Shown in pieces: positions 1 through 8,468 of a stretch of DNA of 64,000 nt; the first letter of the stretch is position 1; each line of letters starts with the position of its first letter. Below the pieces are notes generated by a model, which did not search any database, was not told the origin of the DNA, and was given only the letters and a program-made list of their open reading frames with translations. Position numbers and translations under genes: made by a program. This DNA is from Candidatus Cryptobacteroides aphodequi (GTDB taxonomy: Bacteria; Bacteroidota; Bacteroidia; Bacteroidales; UBA932), in the NCBI GenBank assembly GCA_018065265.1, contig JAGHTP010000010.1, positions 39,738-103,737 on the forward strand, in the 5' to 3' direction.

Positions 1-1
1 C

Positions 2-1921
2 TCCGATGAAACGACCCTGGCCGGTAAGGTCAAAGAGTTCCGAGCACAGGATGTTCCAAAGGCACTCCGTGCGCTCACCCTCAATCGAACGTTTTGCGGA
101 ATTCAACGATTTCCAGTTGTCCATACAGTATGTGAGTGACTGTTCGGCGCCGTGCTTTCTGTATGTTTTGAGCGAGTCAAGAATCGCCAGAAGCTTCGCA
201 TCCATCCCGCTGTCTCCCTGTGCGGGAACAGCCCACTCCATTTCTGAGCCCTGGACTCCATATTGCGTATCCGCCACCTGGCTCGGCCAGAATTTGAACG
301 GTGCTGCATCCTCATACCAGACTTTGGCGAGGTCGGGATTATATGACGCATTCGGAGTTGGCATCTTCGCACCGACCTTCTTGCGCCAGGACGCGAGTTC
401 ACGGCGGAGTCTTGCGACCTTCAGCGGGTGTTCGGCGGCGATGTCACAAGTTTCCCCGATGTCGTTCTTCACATCGAAAAGCTGGACGGTACCATTGTCA
501 TAGTACTCGATAAGCTTGTAGTTTCCGCGACGGATAGCTCCGCAGGGACTGACCATTCCGTGATTCGAATAATGAGGGAAATGCCAGTAGATGGCCCTGT
601 TACGTATCTTCCCGCCTTTCAACAGCGGAGAGATGTCCACGCCATCGCTACCGGCATCCGCTGGGGCTTTCGACCCTGTCATCGAAACGATCGTGGAATA
701 AAGGTCAGGAGTGGTGACCGGTGTCCGGCATTCTACGCCTTCACTTCCCTGACCGGGCCACTTGATGATGAGAGGTACTCGGAGTCCTCCCTCGTACATC
801 CAGCCCTTTCCTCCGCGAAGTGGCAGCATTGAACTTGCATACGCAAGATCTTCCTTGCCGATGGGAGTAAACTTGTTGGGATTTCCATAATTTGCCGCAG
901 ACATTCCACCGTTGTCGGCAAAGAATATCACAATGGTATTCTCAGAGAGACCCAGAGAATCCAAAGCAGAAACCACACGTCCTACACTCTCGTCAACAGC
1001 CCCCACCATTGCAGCGAAGTTGACATTGTCCTGTATCTGCTTGATTTTAACAAGATTGTGAGGGAGAATACGATTGGCTTTGTACTCATCCTGAGACAGC
1101 AGTGCAAGGCACTCCTCACGACTGAGCGCATCGGGATCATCCGGATTTCCTTCGAGAATGTATCCCGGCCTGTCGGGACGTTGCCACGAAGCAAGTTTAC
1201 GGGTATATTTTTCAACGAGGTCCGGCCGTCCCTGGATGGGATCGTGTGTGGCAAAATGAGAGAGGAGCAGGAAGAAAGGCTCATCTTTATGCGAAGCGAT
1301 ATAGTCTATGGCTTCGTCTGTCATCTTGTCGGTCAGATAGTCTCCTGGCTGGCCGTCATACCCGTTCATTCCGAACGGATAATAATAGGTATCGGGCCAT
1401 CCACGGAGATATCCGTTGGGAATATGGATGTCGAAACCGTATTCCTGAGGCACGGCGCCTGTTTCTCCAAGATGCCATTTGCCTATGATGGCTGTTGCAT
1501 AGCCGTTATCCTTCATTGTCCCCGCTATATTGGGGATGTTGTGGGGAAGATCCTGCTCAACCCTTGTAGTCGAACTTTTCTGGAAGGGGTATTCCCTGCG
1601 CCCGGGGAGCCAGTCCGTCACTCCGTTCGACGCAGGATAAAGGCCTGTCAGAAGGGACGCCCTTGCCGGGGATGAGACGTGGCACGACGCGTAAGCATCG
1701 GTGAAGCGGACACCCTGACCTGCGAGAGCGTCGATATTGGGCGTCTCGTAAAATTCACTTCCATAGCACCCGAGATCACACCACCCCATATCATCGATAA
1801 GGATGAACACGACATTGGGCTTTGCGGGATCCGACTTTTCGGCACAATACGCATTGAAGGCATTGAGCAGAGCCAGATTTGCTCCAGCGACCCTTACTAC
1901 TATTCTGGTAACGGGTTTCAT
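2..1921 (-). CDS. Sulfatase (arylsulfatase A type), partial at left edge
   Basis: Secreted formylglycine-dependent sulfatase that should remove sulfate esters from the glycan handled by this PUL. The reading frame is open from the ATG at 1921 to the window edge (640 residues visible), so the 3' end is missing. Seen: the metal-binding LIDDMGWCDLG motif near residue 41, the sulfatase signature S-S-P-A-R at residues 83-87 (Ser83 is the residue to be converted to formylglycine, so a Ser-type enzyme needing an anSME maturase), GKWHLG, and DNGG followed by LRGGKGWMYEGG. The N-terminus looks like a signal peptide but without a convincing lipobox. The start overlaps the upstream gene's stop as ATGA, which implies translational coupling. 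Substrate cannot be assigned from sequence. Confidence 0.93.
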   Translation of the reverse strand, partial: MKPVTRIVVRVAGANLALLNAFNAYCAEKSDPAKPNVVFILIDDMGWCDLGCYGSEFYETPNIDALAGQGVRFTDAYASCHVSSPARASLLTGLYPASNGVTDWLPGRREYPFQKSSTTRVEQDLPHNIPNIAGTMKDNGYATAIIGKWHLGETGAVPQEYGFDIHIPNGYLRGWPDTYYYPFGMNGYDGQPGDYLTDKMTDEAIDYIASHKDEPFFLLLSHFATHDPIQGRPDLVEKYTRKLASWQRPDRPGYILEGNPDDPDALSREECLALLSQDEYKANRILPHNLVKIKQIQDNVNFAAMVGAVDESVGRVVSALDSLGLSENTIVIFFADNGGMSAANYGNPNKFTPIGKEDLAYASSMLPLRGGKGWMYEGGLRVPLIIKWPGQGSEGVECRTPVTTPDLYSTIVSMTGSKAPADAGSDGVDISPLLKGGKIRNRAIYWHFPHYSNHGMVSPCGAIRRGNYKLIEYYDNGTVQLFDVKNDIGETCDIAAEHPLKVARLRRELASWRKKVGAKMPTPNASYNPDLAKVWYEDAAPFKFWPSQVADTQYGVQGSEMEWAVPAQGDSGMDAKLLAILDSLKTYRKHGAEQSLTYCMDNWKSLNSAKRSIEGERTECLWNILCSELFDLTGQGRFIG

Positions 1922-4167
1922 TGAACTTCAGGATTATTCTTGAGTACAGGATATTTGCCGGCTGCAAAATTCCATACATCCTTGTCCCAGGATGTGAATA
2001 TGGAGCCGTTTGTCATTTCCTCATAAGTCTTGGCCGATGCGATGGAAGCATCCACCGTATTGTCCGGGTTCTTGGCAAGAGCCTTGACCGCGCCCTTTCC
2101 GGACTCATAGACACAAGCGGACACGTTAATCTGAACATCAGTTGCAGTGCCAAGGTTGCTGCCGAGGACACCGCCGAAATTGGTTTTGTCGTCATTGCCC
2201 GTCATCTGCGCGCAGTTGTAGCAGTTCTTCACCACCGACTTGGTGTCCTTCTTGTGGCCCACCACGCCACCATTGTTAGGGTTGTTTCCAGTAACGGTCA
2301 TTGCACCGGCATTGTAGCAGTTCTGTACCGTAGCGCCTGTTTCAATGTATCCGGCGACTCCGCCTGTATTTACAAGGCCGTCGATAACACCCTTGTTGAA
2401 CGACTCGCTCAATGAAACAGTTTCGCTCGACATACTTCCTACGACGCCTCCAAGCCTGGCATTGCCGCCCGTACTCTTGACCTTTCCATAATTGGCCAGA
2501 CACTTGAGTTCTGCATTCGAGCTGGCATTTCCAAGTACTCCGCCCGAATTGCCACGCACACTCAACTCGCCGAAGTTCGCGCAATTTTCCACCTTTATGG
2601 GGCAGTCGTCAGTTCCGCTGACATTACCTATAAGGCCGCCGACATTATTTGCAAGAACCGATATGTCTCCCGCAGAAATGGCACCGTAGTTGGAACATCC
2701 ACGAATAACTATCTCCTTACCGGATGCCCACCCGATAAGGCCGCCTACGCTGGCGCCACCGTTTGCTGTGAATGAGCCACACGCCTTGATATTGGCATTG
2801 GAACTGCAGTTCTCTATCGTCACGGAATCGGCCACGTGTGCAACAAGTGCGGATGCGAAACCGTATCCCGCCACAATTGCATCATCTCCGGCACCGACTA
2901 CGGTAAGGTTGCGTATTGAAGCCATTGCAGCACCGCGACCCTTGATATGGTTGAACAGGGCGTGACCGCGGTTCTCATCGGATGTTCCGGAATCGTTGGT
3001 TGTGAATTTCAGCCCGCTGATGGTGTGATTGCCTCCGTCATATGAGCCGCCGAACTTGCGGTTGGGAGAACCGATACCGGGCCAGTTCTCAGAAGTAAGC
3101 GCGATGTCAACCGTCTGAAGAAGGAACTTTCCTACGAAGAGATTACTGTCAGCCACGCATTGTGCAAGTGCGAGAATGCCGGCCTCGTTGGATATGCGGA
3201 TAGGACGCTCTGCAGAATCTCCTCCGAAGCATCCGAATGCCTGATTCCAGGTCTCGACAGATGTCACAAGGCCACCGGCTCCGACAGTAAACTGGATGTC
3301 CACGGCCTTGTCGCCTATCTTGGTGATGGTCCAAAGGCCCTCTTCGAGTATTGACTCAAATTCAATCGCCGTGCCTTCATCCGAGCAGGAAACGATAACG
3401 TCTATGCTCCTGGCCGTGCCGTTTGACAAAGTCATCGAGTACGAACCCTCGGCAAGGTATCCCGACATACCGTCGAAGAAAACAGTATACGTTATTCCCT
3501 TGAACAACTGGGAAAGGCTTAGGGATGCCTTCAATTCGGGATTCTCGTTCGAGGCCACAGTCAGGGTTGCAGTACGGATTGCTCCGCTGGCATTTTCAGT
3601 TATTGCCAAAACTATTTCGCCCATCCCTTCGCCGGCAGATCCGGATGTGATTGCAATCCAATCCGGGGTATCGGCAAGACTTGCCGTCCAGGCCACGTTG
3701 GATGCAACCTGAACGCTGTATGCGTCATCTGCATCAGCGCCTTCCGACTGCTCTCCTGATGGAGTAATGGTAAGATACGGTTCCGTGCCCATCTGGGTCA
3801 CTGTTACTTTCTTGGTAGCGCTGAAAGATGCTTTCGCATTGCTTTTGGCCACTATGGAGACAACAGTGCTTCTCTTCTGCGTGCCCTGGTTTGCAAGAAG
3901 GTCATACATTACCTTCCCGCTTCCCTTTCCGGACGCAGACGAAAGAGTTATCCAATCCTCTCCGGCATCTACACTTGCCTGCCACTCAACGTCGTCAGAC
4001 GCTTTGATGGCGATGGAATAACCATTGCCGGCAGTCGCCGGCTTGCTTACAGTCAGATCAGCAGAATCGAATTCCGGATTGACTTCAGGTGTGAGATTCT
4101 CTTTGCCGTTACAAGCAGCAAGGAAGAGCGCCATTCCAATGGCGAACAACATTGAATTGTACTTCAT
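1918..4167 (-). CDS. BACON-domain lipoprotein with GLUG-like beta-helix repeats
   Basis: Surface lipoprotein of 749 residues, likely a glycan- or mucin-binding accessory protein of the PUL. The start at 4167 is chosen because it gives a clean signal peptide with lipobox LAAC (Cys19) and leaves one base after the upstream stop; a start 27 bases further upstream would add residues with no signal character. Two BACON-like beta-sandwich modules (roughly residues 40-135 and 135-225, each with a W-x-A-S-x2-A/D core) are followed by a linker and then by a long run of Gly/Asn/Cys-rich repeats of about 35-45 residues containing NCxNxG and GGVVG/GGLIG signatures, typical of GLUG/beta-helix repeats. No catalytic motif is visible, so enzymatic activity is not claimed. 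Confidence 0.85.
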   Translation of the reverse strand: MKYNSMLFAIGMALFLAACNGKENLTPEVNPEFDSADLTVSKPATAGNGYSIAIKASDDVEWQASVDAGEDWITLSSASGKGSGKVMYDLLANQGTQKRSTVVSIVAKSNAKASFSATKKVTVTQMGTEPYLTITPSGEQSEGADADDAYSVQVASNVAWTASLADTPDWIAITSGSAGEGMGEIVLAITENASGAIRTATLTVASNENPELKASLSLSQLFKGITYTVFFDGMSGYLAEGSYSMTLSNGTARSIDVIVSCSDEGTAIEFESILEEGLWTITKIGDKAVDIQFTVGAGGLVTSVETWNQAFGCFGGDSAERPIRISNEAGILALAQCVADSNLFVGKFLLQTVDIALTSENWPGIGSPNRKFGGSYDGGNHTISGLKFTTNDSGTSDENRGHALFNHIKGRGAAMASIRNLTVVGAGDDAIVAGYGFASALVAHVADSVTIENCSSNANIKACGSFTANGGASVGGLIGWASGKEIVIRGCSNYGAISAGDISVLANNVGGLIGNVSGTDDCPIKVENCANFGELSVRGNSGGVLGNASSNAELKCLANYGKVKSTGGNARLGGVVGSMSSETVSLSESFNKGVIDGLVNTGGVAGYIETGATVQNCYNAGAMTVTGNNPNNGGVVGHKKDTKSVVKNCYNCAQMTGNDDKTNFGGVLGSNLGTATDVQINVSACVYESGKGAVKALAKNPDNTVDASIASAKTYEEMTNGSIFTSWDKDVWNFAAGKYPVLKNNPEVQ

Positions 4168-4168
4168 A

Positions 4169-5740
4169 TTACTTGAATGTTGGATTATCGACATTTGATG
4201 ATATCAGTCTGAGAGTCGAGATATAATTGGCCTCGGACAACTTCACTCCGTTTACAACGACATTGTCAAAGACAAGCCCTTTGATCTTCGAAGTCTCGCT
4301 CAAGCCCTCGATATGATTGGAGAAGGTCTTGTCATACGATATGTTCCAATCCTTAAGAACGAGACCGTCTATTGTCAGCGGGGTATAATTGTAGGGGGCA
4401 ACCATAAACACCAGACTGACGGGGGTTTCCGTAACGACATCCTCGACCAGCCAGTTCTTCGACCAGCCATAGTAGTCAACGTAGAAGCCACCTCTTTCAT
4501 AATAGTATTTGTTGCCCACGCAACTGAGGACTCCGCGGTTCTTCTCTTCCTTGTTCCATTCACCGTGAAGGATATCGACGCGCTTGATTTCAGCCTTGTC
4601 ACACTTGCCGTTTCCCCAGTTCATCTGAATAAGGCCTCCATTGTTAAGCTGCCAGCATACTATGTCGTTGAACTTTACACCGGTTTCATAACATTTGATG
4701 TTATCGTCGTTTGCCCAGATGAAGCAGTTTGAAACCGTGGAATTGGCATAGGCCGAAATACCGTCGGCATTGTATGTCCAGCCGCCGATGACCTTTGTCC
4801 ACTTCACCGTATTCTGTTCTCCGACAAGTCTTACGGAAAAATACTTGTTATTGGCGACGGTGATTCCTTCCAGTTTAATCCTGTCACTTCCTGTGACAGC
4901 CTCTATGCAGTGAGCCTCGCGATAGTTCATCCGGCCTTGCGAGAGCACTCCGCGTCCGAAAATATGCACATCCGGGTGACTTTCCATCCGCAATGAGCCA
5001 TAGACATACGAACCACCTTCGAAATACACGCTGCTGATATGCGAAGGGATATTGTAAAGACCGATGTCGTGGACTCCTGCCTTAAAATATATACCGGAAT
5101 ATCTGGCAGGGACTGAAGCCAACGTCGACGCAGTCGCGTGATCGGCATAGAAGTAGCTCTCGTCATCCTGCGCAGGAGCATCGGTTTCGGAAGGGTTTGC
5201 AAATATCATCAGGCCGTTCTTGTAACCGTTCTGCCCGATTTCAACCGAGCATTGGCCGGGTTCGGTCATTGTAAAGCTTATTACGTTTCCTGACACTTCA
5301 GGTGTGATGCCATAACGGCTCGGGATAACTCGCACTTCGCCCTCCATCGGGACGAGTTCGGTATCGAGCACTGTCACCTCAACTTTGACTTCGCCGGTAA
5401 AGGAGAAGTCCGTCCAGCTGATGCTGCGGCCGGCAAAGATATCTAACGGGAACTTGTCTGTAGCGGTCATATTTTCATAACCGAGTTGATATGCCGGGCA
5501 AGCGCTGCAATAGACGGGCGAGTCCTGTTTGGTGCCTGTCTTCTGGCTCACCCTGACCTTGTAAACCGTGGAAACGGGCACACCTTCGCCATCATCTGCC
5601 AAAGGATAGACAGTAAGGGATGATTCATCCGGCTGTTTCTTGTTCCCGTTGTTTTCAAGCGGTTCATATGCATTGTTGAACTGCGTGCAGGAAGCGGCCA
5701 TAAGGGTTGCCGCAAATAATATTATATTCATGTTGTTCAT
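4169..5740 (-). CDS. Right-handed beta-helix glycoside hydrolase-like lipoprotein (GH28/GH49-like)
   Basis: Predicted polysaccharide-cleaving lipoprotein, 523 residues from the ATG at 5740. Lipobox AASC gives Cys18. Residues about 50-200 form an Ig-like N-terminal part; from about 210 the sequence is a parallel beta-helix. NADG at 324-327 and the double Asp in NDDN at 344-347 sit about 20 residues apart, the spacing of the catalytic Asp residues of GH28 polygalacturonases and GH49 dextranases. I cannot decide between GH28, GH49 or a related unnumbered family. A GTG at 5749 overlapping the upstream stop (GTGA) is an alternative start; neither version has a basic n-region, which is odd for a signal peptide. 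The position after SusD and the DUF1735 protein fits a PUL enzyme. Confidence 0.8.
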   Translation of the reverse strand: MNNMNIILFAATLMAASCTQFNNAYEPLENNGNKKQPDESSLTVYPLADDGEGVPVSTVYKVRVSQKTGTKQDSPVYCSACPAYQLGYENMTATDKFPLDIFAGRSISWTDFSFTGEVKVEVTVLDTELVPMEGEVRVIPSRYGITPEVSGNVISFTMTEPGQCSVEIGQNGYKNGLMIFANPSETDAPAQDDESYFYADHATASTLASVPARYSGIYFKAGVHDIGLYNIPSHISSVYFEGGSYVYGSLRMESHPDVHIFGRGVLSQGRMNYREAHCIEAVTGSDRIKLEGITVANNKYFSVRLVGEQNTVKWTKVIGGWTYNADGISAYANSTVSNCFIWANDDNIKCYETGVKFNDIVCWQLNNGGLIQMNWGNGKCDKAEIKRVDILHGEWNKEEKNRGVLSCVGNKYYYERGGFYVDYYGWSKNWLVEDVVTETPVSLVFMVAPYNYTPLTIDGLVLKDWNISYDKTFSNHIEGLSETSKIKGLVFDNVVVNGVKLSEANYISTLRLISSNVDNPTFK

Positions 5741-5745
5741 TTCTG

Positions 5746-6789
5746 TCACTTCTTGATTTCGGGCCTTGCAGTTTCCTGCACAATCGCCCTGTCACGGAAC
5801 ACCAGAGTATCACAAACCTCGCAGGTATTACCTGCCGAATTCTTGTAAAAGTAATTCAGATACAGTGCGTCACGACGAGTCTTCTTTTCCGGAGTTCCGC
5901 CCCAGGATTCACCTCCTTCGGCAAATTCGCCGACTCCTGTGATTCCTTTGATCTTCGAATCGGAAGCGGACACGATATCAAGGCATCCCGCCCCGTCATC
6001 ACAGACATTCAGAGTCCACTGATCTCCCTTTATGTTAAGTGTCGTGGAAAACGATGTCAAGGAAAGCGTTTTCAGGCTGACGACCTCGTCGTATTCAGTA
6101 TAATCCGCGTGATATACGTCTTCTTTTATGATTGTACCAAGCGCATCCCTTTCGGTTCTCACGCCCCTGCGGAGCCAGGACCCGTGAAATTTATTGACGA
6201 ATTTCACCCCGAAAAGAGTATAATCCATTGGAGCCACCTCCCAGTCCTCGGCATTGTGCCTGTCGGGTTCGGCCGTTCCGGCCTTTGCCTCACCTGTGAT
6301 GATGTGCAGAGGAGATTCCGCTTCTGTAATGCGCAGGGGAATTACATATTCACCGGTAACGGCTTTGGGATCATCAAAGAAAGCGTCATTGAGATGTACC
6401 CTTATCAGGCCGCTTGACGTGCCGGCCTTGATGGTGACGTTCCCCAACGGATTCATTTCATAATAATCTTCGGGGAGCACAGTCAGCTTTTTGCCTGCTT
6501 GGTTGTACAGGTTCGTTCCCACAAGCGTCTCATCCAATTCGTAGGACACCCTCCAGTCACGCTTGCTGTTGCCATAATAGCCTCCTATGCATATGCCGAT
6601 GTTAAACTCGTGGGCACGGTCAAGCGTGTTGTCCACAAGGTCATTTCCCAGAGACAATGTGCGTACGGGATACTGATATGGGAAATAAACGCTTTGCGTT
6701 TCAAAATCGTCAAACTCTATCCTGCCATTATGGCAGGATGTGGCAGCAAAGACAGCCGCAACCGATATAAGCAGTGCCTTGTATCTCAT
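5746..6789 (-). CDS. DUF1735/DUF5627-type PUL lipoprotein
   Basis: Surface lipoprotein of 347 residues, in the usual place directly after susD where PULs encode a glycan-binding protein. The start at 6789 yields the signal peptide and lipobox ATSC (Cys19); a longer version from 6804 would overlap susD. The N-terminal half carries features of the DUF1735 beta-sandwich (FPYQYPVRTLSLG, EYVIPLRITEA) and the C-terminal half resembles DUF5627-type domains (about residues 185-340, YTLFGVKFVNKFHGSW). Family assignment rests on pattern recognition rather than a profile search. No catalytic residues are evident; a role in binding glycan at the cell surface beside SusCD is the natural inference. Confidence 0.75.
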   Translation of the reverse strand: MRYKALLISVAAVFAATSCHNGRIEFDDFETQSVYFPYQYPVRTLSLGNDLVDNTLDRAHEFNIGICIGGYYGNSKRDWRVSYELDETLVGTNLYNQAGKKLTVLPEDYYEMNPLGNVTIKAGTSSGLIRVHLNDAFFDDPKAVTGEYVIPLRITEAESPLHIITGEAKAGTAEPDRHNAEDWEVAPMDYTLFGVKFVNKFHGSWLRRGVRTERDALGTIIKEDVYHADYTEYDEVVSLKTLSLTSFSTTLNIKGDQWTLNVCDDGAGCLDIVSASDSKIKGITGVGEFAEGGESWGGTPEKKTRRDALYLNYFYKNSAGNTCEVCDTLVFRDRAIVQETARPEIKK

Positions 6790-6794
6790 ATTCA

Positions 6795-8462
6795 TCATTT
6801 CCATCCTTTATTCTGTTCCAACCCTTTTTGTACCTCGGGATAGGGGATCGGGCCATAAACCATATGCTCGGCATATGTTCTTTCTTCAACATCAAAGAAA
6901 GAAGTACCGCCATCATCGGTTCCCCTGGCCGTTGCATTGATGGCATCATAGTCGAGATGCCGTCTTATGTCCCAGTATCTGAACCCTTCGAAAGACAGTT
7001 CTATTCTCCTTTCGTTCTGAATCAGGGCCCGGTAAGCGGCAGGATCCGTAATCGAATTCAAATAAGCGTCTTCAGCCGGAAGACCCGCACTCCTGCGAAG
7101 GGCCGCAAGCACGGACCGTGAACTGTATTTGTATGTTCCCGGATCACTGATTCCATTCTCCTCAAAAGCACATTCAGCGAAAATAAGAAAAAACTCCGTA
7201 TACCTGAGCAGTGTCACGAAATGCCTTGCATTGACTATCGAACCCGTTGTGAGATTAACATCCGGATTCATGAACTTTCGAAGATAGTAACCTGTTCTTG
7301 TGGATTTTTCCGCAACATTGTTCAACCCATCATTTTTGTCATTGACAGTATTGATTACCATCGTTTTAAAGGTTGAACCGTTGTATGTCACATACTTGTA
7401 GAACCTTGGATCTCTGTTCTCGTAAGGAAGGGCAGGATTGAATGCAGGGTATCCCTCAGCATTCGGGAATGCGTCGACAAAGTTCTGTGTGGGGTTGATT
7501 CTTCCGTTGCCGTAAAGCGAAGGAGGGAAATTGTCCGTCTCCCAGTTATGGCCATTGAATATACTCTTGCGCCATAGAATATCGGATGAACCTTCATTAT
7601 TGTAATAGTCAATTCTGTCAGGCTGAAGTGCTTCCGGACCACCGAAGAAATCGATGACTTCAGCGGCACAGGCAGCAGCCTTGCCCCAACGGCCGGTATC
7701 TCCTTCGGGATTGTACGCAGGAGTGGCGGCCCAATAAAGCAGCCTTGCCTTCAATGCCTTGGCAACGATGCCGCACATACGGTTTGTGTATCTTACGCCA
7801 TAAACTTCGTCATACTGAGGCTTGTTTTCCATTGAAGCCGGAGCATCTCTGTACACCATAGGCAGGTTGTCGATGGCATAATCGAGATCTTCGATGATAT
7901 ATTCCACACATTCGTCAAATGATGAACGTGGCACGATGGCCGATGGCGATGAAACATCCACAGGAACAAGAATCATCGGAACACCCAGCAGCCTGCCGGA
8001 AGTCCCTTCCCCGGCGTGGGCTTCAAGAAGCTGCATATAGTACCAGGCCCTGAGACCACGTGCCTCCGCAGTAAGTTTCTTCTTATACTCAGCGTCCTTC
8101 CACTCGTCGGAAGACCATTTCACCCTGTCGACAATGTCGCATATGAAATGATTGGTATAGGCTATGCTTTCATAGGCCGCCTTCCAGGTTCCGTAAGCAT
8201 TGTTGGACGAGTTGAGACTGCCGGTGGCCGCAAGCCTGAACGTGCTTGCAGCATTGTTGGCCACAGCATTGTCTGTACCGGCATCCTGGTTGTACAAGAC
8301 TCCCGGCAGATTGTTGTAAGCCGACAGAAGCACCCCCTCAGCCAGAGCGGGATGCCTGATGATCACATCATCCGTATATTCATTGTCCATATCCGGATCC
8401 AGGAAAGAGCATCCCGAAACCGCGAAGAGGAGTAGTGTTGCTGCTAATATACTGTGTTTCAT
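6795..8462 (-). CDS. SusD/RagB-like glycan-binding lipoprotein (first pair)
   Basis: Outer-membrane lipoprotein of 555 residues that lids a SusC-type transporter and delivers glycan to it. Lipobox VSGC gives Cys18, followed by the typical LDP. TPR-like helices with EARGLRAWYYMQLLEAHAG (about residue 130) and the C-terminal ERRIELSFEGFRYWDIRR motif (near 505) are hallmark SusD features. It begins 6 bases after the stop of its cognate susC. It differs strongly from the second SusD at 11469-13325, so the two pairs are not a recent duplication. Confidence 0.94.
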   Translation of the reverse strand: MKHSILAATLLLFAVSGCSFLDPDMDNEYTDDVIIRHPALAEGVLLSAYNNLPGVLYNQDAGTDNAVANNAASTFRLAATGSLNSSNNAYGTWKAAYESIAYTNHFICDIVDRVKWSSDEWKDAEYKKKLTAEARGLRAWYYMQLLEAHAGEGTSGRLLGVPMILVPVDVSSPSAIVPRSSFDECVEYIIEDLDYAIDNLPMVYRDAPASMENKPQYDEVYGVRYTNRMCGIVAKALKARLLYWAATPAYNPEGDTGRWGKAAACAAEVIDFFGGPEALQPDRIDYYNNEGSSDILWRKSIFNGHNWETDNFPPSLYGNGRINPTQNFVDAFPNAEGYPAFNPALPYENRDPRFYKYVTYNGSTFKTMVINTVNDKNDGLNNVAEKSTRTGYYLRKFMNPDVNLTTGSIVNARHFVTLLRYTEFFLIFAECAFEENGISDPGTYKYSSRSVLAALRRSAGLPAEDAYLNSITDPAAYRALIQNERRIELSFEGFRYWDIRRHLDYDAINATARGTDDGGTSFFDVEERTYAEHMVYGPIPYPEVQKGLEQNKGWK

Positions 8463-8468
8463 ACCGCG